A stretch of 15,278 nucleotides of DNA from an uncultured Collinsella sp. (lineage in GTDB: Bacteria; Actinomycetota; Coriobacteriia; Coriobacteriales; Coriobacteriaceae), in NCBI GenBank assembly GCA_902470925.1, contig CABRIF010000060.1, positions 1 through 15,278 on the forward strand, in the 5' to 3' direction. The notes under the pieces were generated by a model. The model searched no databases. It saw nothing but the letters and a program-made list of their open reading frames with translations, and was not told the DNA's origin. Position 1 is the stretch's first letter. Each line of letters begins with the position of its first letter. A program made the position numbers and the translations under genes. Shown here piece after piece: positions 13,808-15,278 of this stretch.

Positions 13808-14657
13808 GGTCGCCTCCGTTCTCGGTTGAATGTGCAGAAGCGTCGAGCGCCGCCTGGATGCGCTCGGACGAAAGCGCGCCCTGGCGCAGGATGCACACCG
13901 CGCCGGCGCGCATGGCAACGATCGTCGAGGCGTCGCGGCACGGGGTGGCTCCCGCGTCGATGGCCACATCGACCCCGGCGAGCACCCGCGGTTCGACCTC
14001 GCTGAACGCCACAGGCGCCGGCTCGCCGTGGGTGTTGGCCGAGGTCACCGCGAGCGGGGAGCCGCAGGCGCGCACGAGCTCCTGGACCACCGGGGAAGCC
14101 GATGCCCGCAGGGCAACCGTGCCGTCGGCGGCGCACATGAAGGCGGGGACAGACGGCGCGGCAGGCACCACGATGGTGAGCGCACCGGGCCAGAACCTCT
14201 CGGCAAGCACCCGAAGCTCGGGCGCGACGGAGACCCCGTAGCGATCGAGCGCCGCCGGGCCGTCGACCAGCCAGGGAACCGTTTGGGTGAGTTCGCGCTG
14301 CTTCAAGGTGAAAATGCGGCCGTAGCCGGTGGATGGGGCAGGCGGAAGCTGCCCGTTGACCTCGATGGGAGCGGCATCTTCGATCGAAGCGGCGTCTTCG
14401 CCCCCATGCGCCAGCGCGCAGGAGGCCGCCGCCCGGCCGCGGGTGGCGGCATGCGCAGACGCCTTCCGATCGGCCTGTGCCCGGGTGGGCGCCGCATGCA
14501 TGGTGTCTACGCATGCCCGGACCGACACCCCGATCCCATAGACCGTCTCGGTGGGGATGAGCGCCAGGCTCCCCGCGCGCAGCTCGCGCGCCGCCTCGTC
14601 GATCGCAAGGCGACTCGGCCGCGCCGAGGCTTCCGAAACTTTGTAGATCCTGAGCAT
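13791..14657 (-). CDS. Sua5/YrdC-family threonylcarbamoyl-AMP synthase with an internal insert
   Basis: Members of this family make threonylcarbamoyl-AMP from threonine, bicarbonate and ATP, the first step of the t6A37 modification of ANN-decoding tRNAs. The 288-residue protein shows LIPTETVYGIG (33-43), RIFTLKQRELTQTVPWLV (114-131, the K-x-R region), FWPGALTIVVPA (155-166), SPLAVTSANTHGEPAP (200-215) and DASTIVAMRAGAVCILRQGAL (242-262), in family order. Between VYG and RIF there are about 72 residues instead of roughly 14; the extra Ala-rich, charged stretch is about residues 48-108. The start at 14657 has GGAAAGGA seven bases upstream. That site can pair with an upstream copy of its complement. 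The protein overlaps glpK by 17 bases. It could be called tsaC or sua5 (ywlC in Bacillus); it lacks the separate C-terminal Sua5 domain. Confidence 0.88.
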   Translation of the reverse strand: MLRIYKVSEASARPSRLAIDEAARELRAGSLALIPTETVYGIGVSVRACVDTMHAAPTRAQADRKASAHAATRGRAAASCALAHGGEDAASIEDAAPIEVNGQLPPAPSTGYGRIFTLKQRELTQTVPWLVDGPAALDRYGVSVAPELRVLAERFWPGALTIVVPAAPSVPAFMCAADGTVALRASASPVVQELVRACGSPLAVTSANTHGEPAPVAFSEVEPRVLAGVDVAIDAGATPCRDASTIVAMRAGAVCILRQGALSSERIQAALDASAHSTENGGDHGALS

Positions 14658-14663
14658 GACACT

Positions 14664-14693
14664 GTCCTTTCCGCGCCCCTCGCACGAAAGGAC
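14664..14693 (-). promoter_or_regulatory. Hairpin that could mask the sua5-like ribosome binding site
   Basis: On the minus strand GTCCTTTC (14686-14693) is the exact complement of GAAAGGAC (14664-14671), which contains the ribosome binding site of the downstream gene. The loop is 14 nt and can extend the stem slightly (GCG/CGC). When folded, the stem would block ribosome entry, which suggests translational control or simply a folded leader. Confidence 0.45.
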
Positions 14694-14863
14694 GACTCGC
14701 AGCATTGTGACACGGCATGGCCCAGGCGCGAACACGAGGCCTGTAAAGGATGGACGAACGGGGCAATCAATCCGGTAAAGGGTCGCAGCTGTGAACGCTT
14801 CGTGATGAACGAGGCAGGTGGCGGGCGGACCGATCGGCAGCGAGGGGCAAGCTCGCTCAACAC

Positions 14864-14894
14864 GAAGGAGGGGCTGCCGGTGAGCCCCTCCTTC
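14864..14894. terminator. Strong hairpin terminator of the LPXTG protein gene
   Basis: GAAGGAGGGGCT (14864-14875) pairs perfectly with AGCCCCTCCTTC (14883-14894), a 12-bp stem with a 7-nt loop. It lies about 45 nt after the stop of the surface-protein gene, read on the minus strand, and is followed by GTGTTGAG. The U-run is poor, but stem strength and position fit a transcription end. Confidence 0.7.
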
Positions 14895-14939
14895 ACTATC
14901 GGTTGTTACCGCCTTGGCAGACGGCGCGCTTTGCCCCCG

Positions 14940-15278
14940 TTAGCGCACGCGGCGCCGCACGATCGCTGCGCCCGCAAGCGCCGTAGCCGCCAGCATGGCG
15001 AGCGGAATGGGCGCGAGCGCGCGGTCCCCGGTCTTGGGCAAGGGGGCCTTCTCCCCGGTGGCTGCGGCAGGCTTCGGCGCCGGCGCGGGCTGATTGCCCG
15101 TGCCGGGCGAGGTGCTCGGGTCAGACGGGGTGCCGGGGGTCTCCGGCGTCGTGGGCGTATCCGGATCGACGGGCTTGTCCGGGCCCACCGGTTTGTCCGG
15201 ATCGACCGGCTTATCGGGGTCCACGGGCTTATCCGGATCCACAGGCTTATCGGGGTCGCCGCCATCGACGCGCTCGAA
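14940..15278 (-). CDS. LPXTG cell-wall-anchored surface protein, C-terminal end
   Basis: This is the last 112 residues of a protein that continues past the right edge; no start lies within the window. The order is a short acidic lead, five PDKP units (mostly PDKPVD, about residues 9-38), a Pro/Thr/Ser/Gly-rich stalk, the sorting signal LPKTGD (encoded at 15024-15041), a hydrophobic Ala/Leu stretch and the basic tail RRRVR. Sortase would cut LPKT-G and attach the protein to peptidoglycan. The repeat stretch is a wall-spanning stalk as found in many surface adhesins; the functional domain is outside the window, so its role cannot be stated. A GTG at 15242 lies inside the repeats and is not a credible start. 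A strong hairpin follows the stop. Confidence 0.88.
   Translation of the reverse strand, partial: FERVDGGDPDKPVDPDKPVDPDKPVDPDKPVGPDKPVDPDTPTTPETPGTPSDPSTSPGTGNQPAPAPKPAAATGEKAPLPKTGDRALAPIPLAMLAATALAGAAIVRRRVR
15159..15251 (-). repeat. Tandem PDKPVD-coding repeats
   Basis: Five near-identical 18-bp units code for PDKPVD, with one PDKPVG variant, before the series fades into PDTP and PETP units. Codons differ between copies (for example GACCCC and GATCCG for Asp-Pro). The repeat is therefore not a very recent expansion, although copy number may vary between strains. Confidence 0.75.

Noticed and set aside
13808..13969. Upstream extension of glpK to 13969
   Set aside because: It overlaps sua5 in another frame and is Arg/Ala-rich; the ATG at 13807 has a good binding site.
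14658..14735. Upstream extension of the sua5-like gene to 14735
   Set aside because: The first 26 residues do not fit the family, and the ATG at 14657 has GGAAAGGA at the right distance.
15155..15260. CRISPR-like repeat array at the right edge
   Set aside because: The 18-bp units are direct, gapless, in frame and code for PDKPVD; there are no spacers.

Overview
The window is a GC-rich (mostly G or C at third codon positions) bacterial chromosome segment. Gene content and protein style point to a Gram-positive actinobacterium, most likely an anaerobic gut member of the class Coriobacteriia (Collinsella/Olsenella type). This assignment is an inference from protein recognition; no search was run. 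Nearly all genes lie on the minus strand and only the fragment at the left edge is on the plus strand.

Layout, left to right: (1) the C-terminal 60% of a peptidase T gene (pepT, plus strand), converging on (2) a LytR-CpsA-Psr cell-wall ligase and (3) murA, which form a minus-strand pair. The convergent ends are separated by a strong bidirectional hairpin. (4) From about 3578 to 10575 lies a complete F1Fo ATP synthase operon, in transcription order atpI-like, atpB, atpE, atpF, atpH, atpA, atpG, atpD, atpC. It has tight spacings and overlaps except for a 130-nt structured gap before atpE. It ends at a hairpin terminator just before murA. (5) Upstream come upp (uracil salvage), rpiB (pentose phosphate isomerase), glpK (glycerol kinase) and a Sua5/TsaC-type tRNA threonylcarbamoylation gene. 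(6) At the right edge is the C-terminus of an LPXTG-anchored surface protein with PDKPVD repeats.

How the genes relate: the sua5 - rpiB - upp - atpIBEFHAGDC - murA order is the one known from Bacillus subtilis (ywlC - ywlF - glyA - upp - atp - murAA). Here glpK is inserted, and glyA and the small ywl/ywm genes are absent. The block combines nucleotide salvage, proton-driven ATP synthesis or ATP-driven proton pumping, and peptidoglycan precursor synthesis and wall assembly.

The window contains mostly well-known housekeeping genes. I see no CRISPR array, phage, insertion sequence or evident new defence system. The most interesting signals are: a nested pair of inverted repeats with a Rex-like half-site upstream of the ATP synthase promoter; a roughly 58-residue insert in the Sua5 protein; a signal-peptide-like N-terminus on the ATP synthase b subunit; a short insert in the alpha subunit; and a hairpin that would mask the sua5 ribosome binding site.
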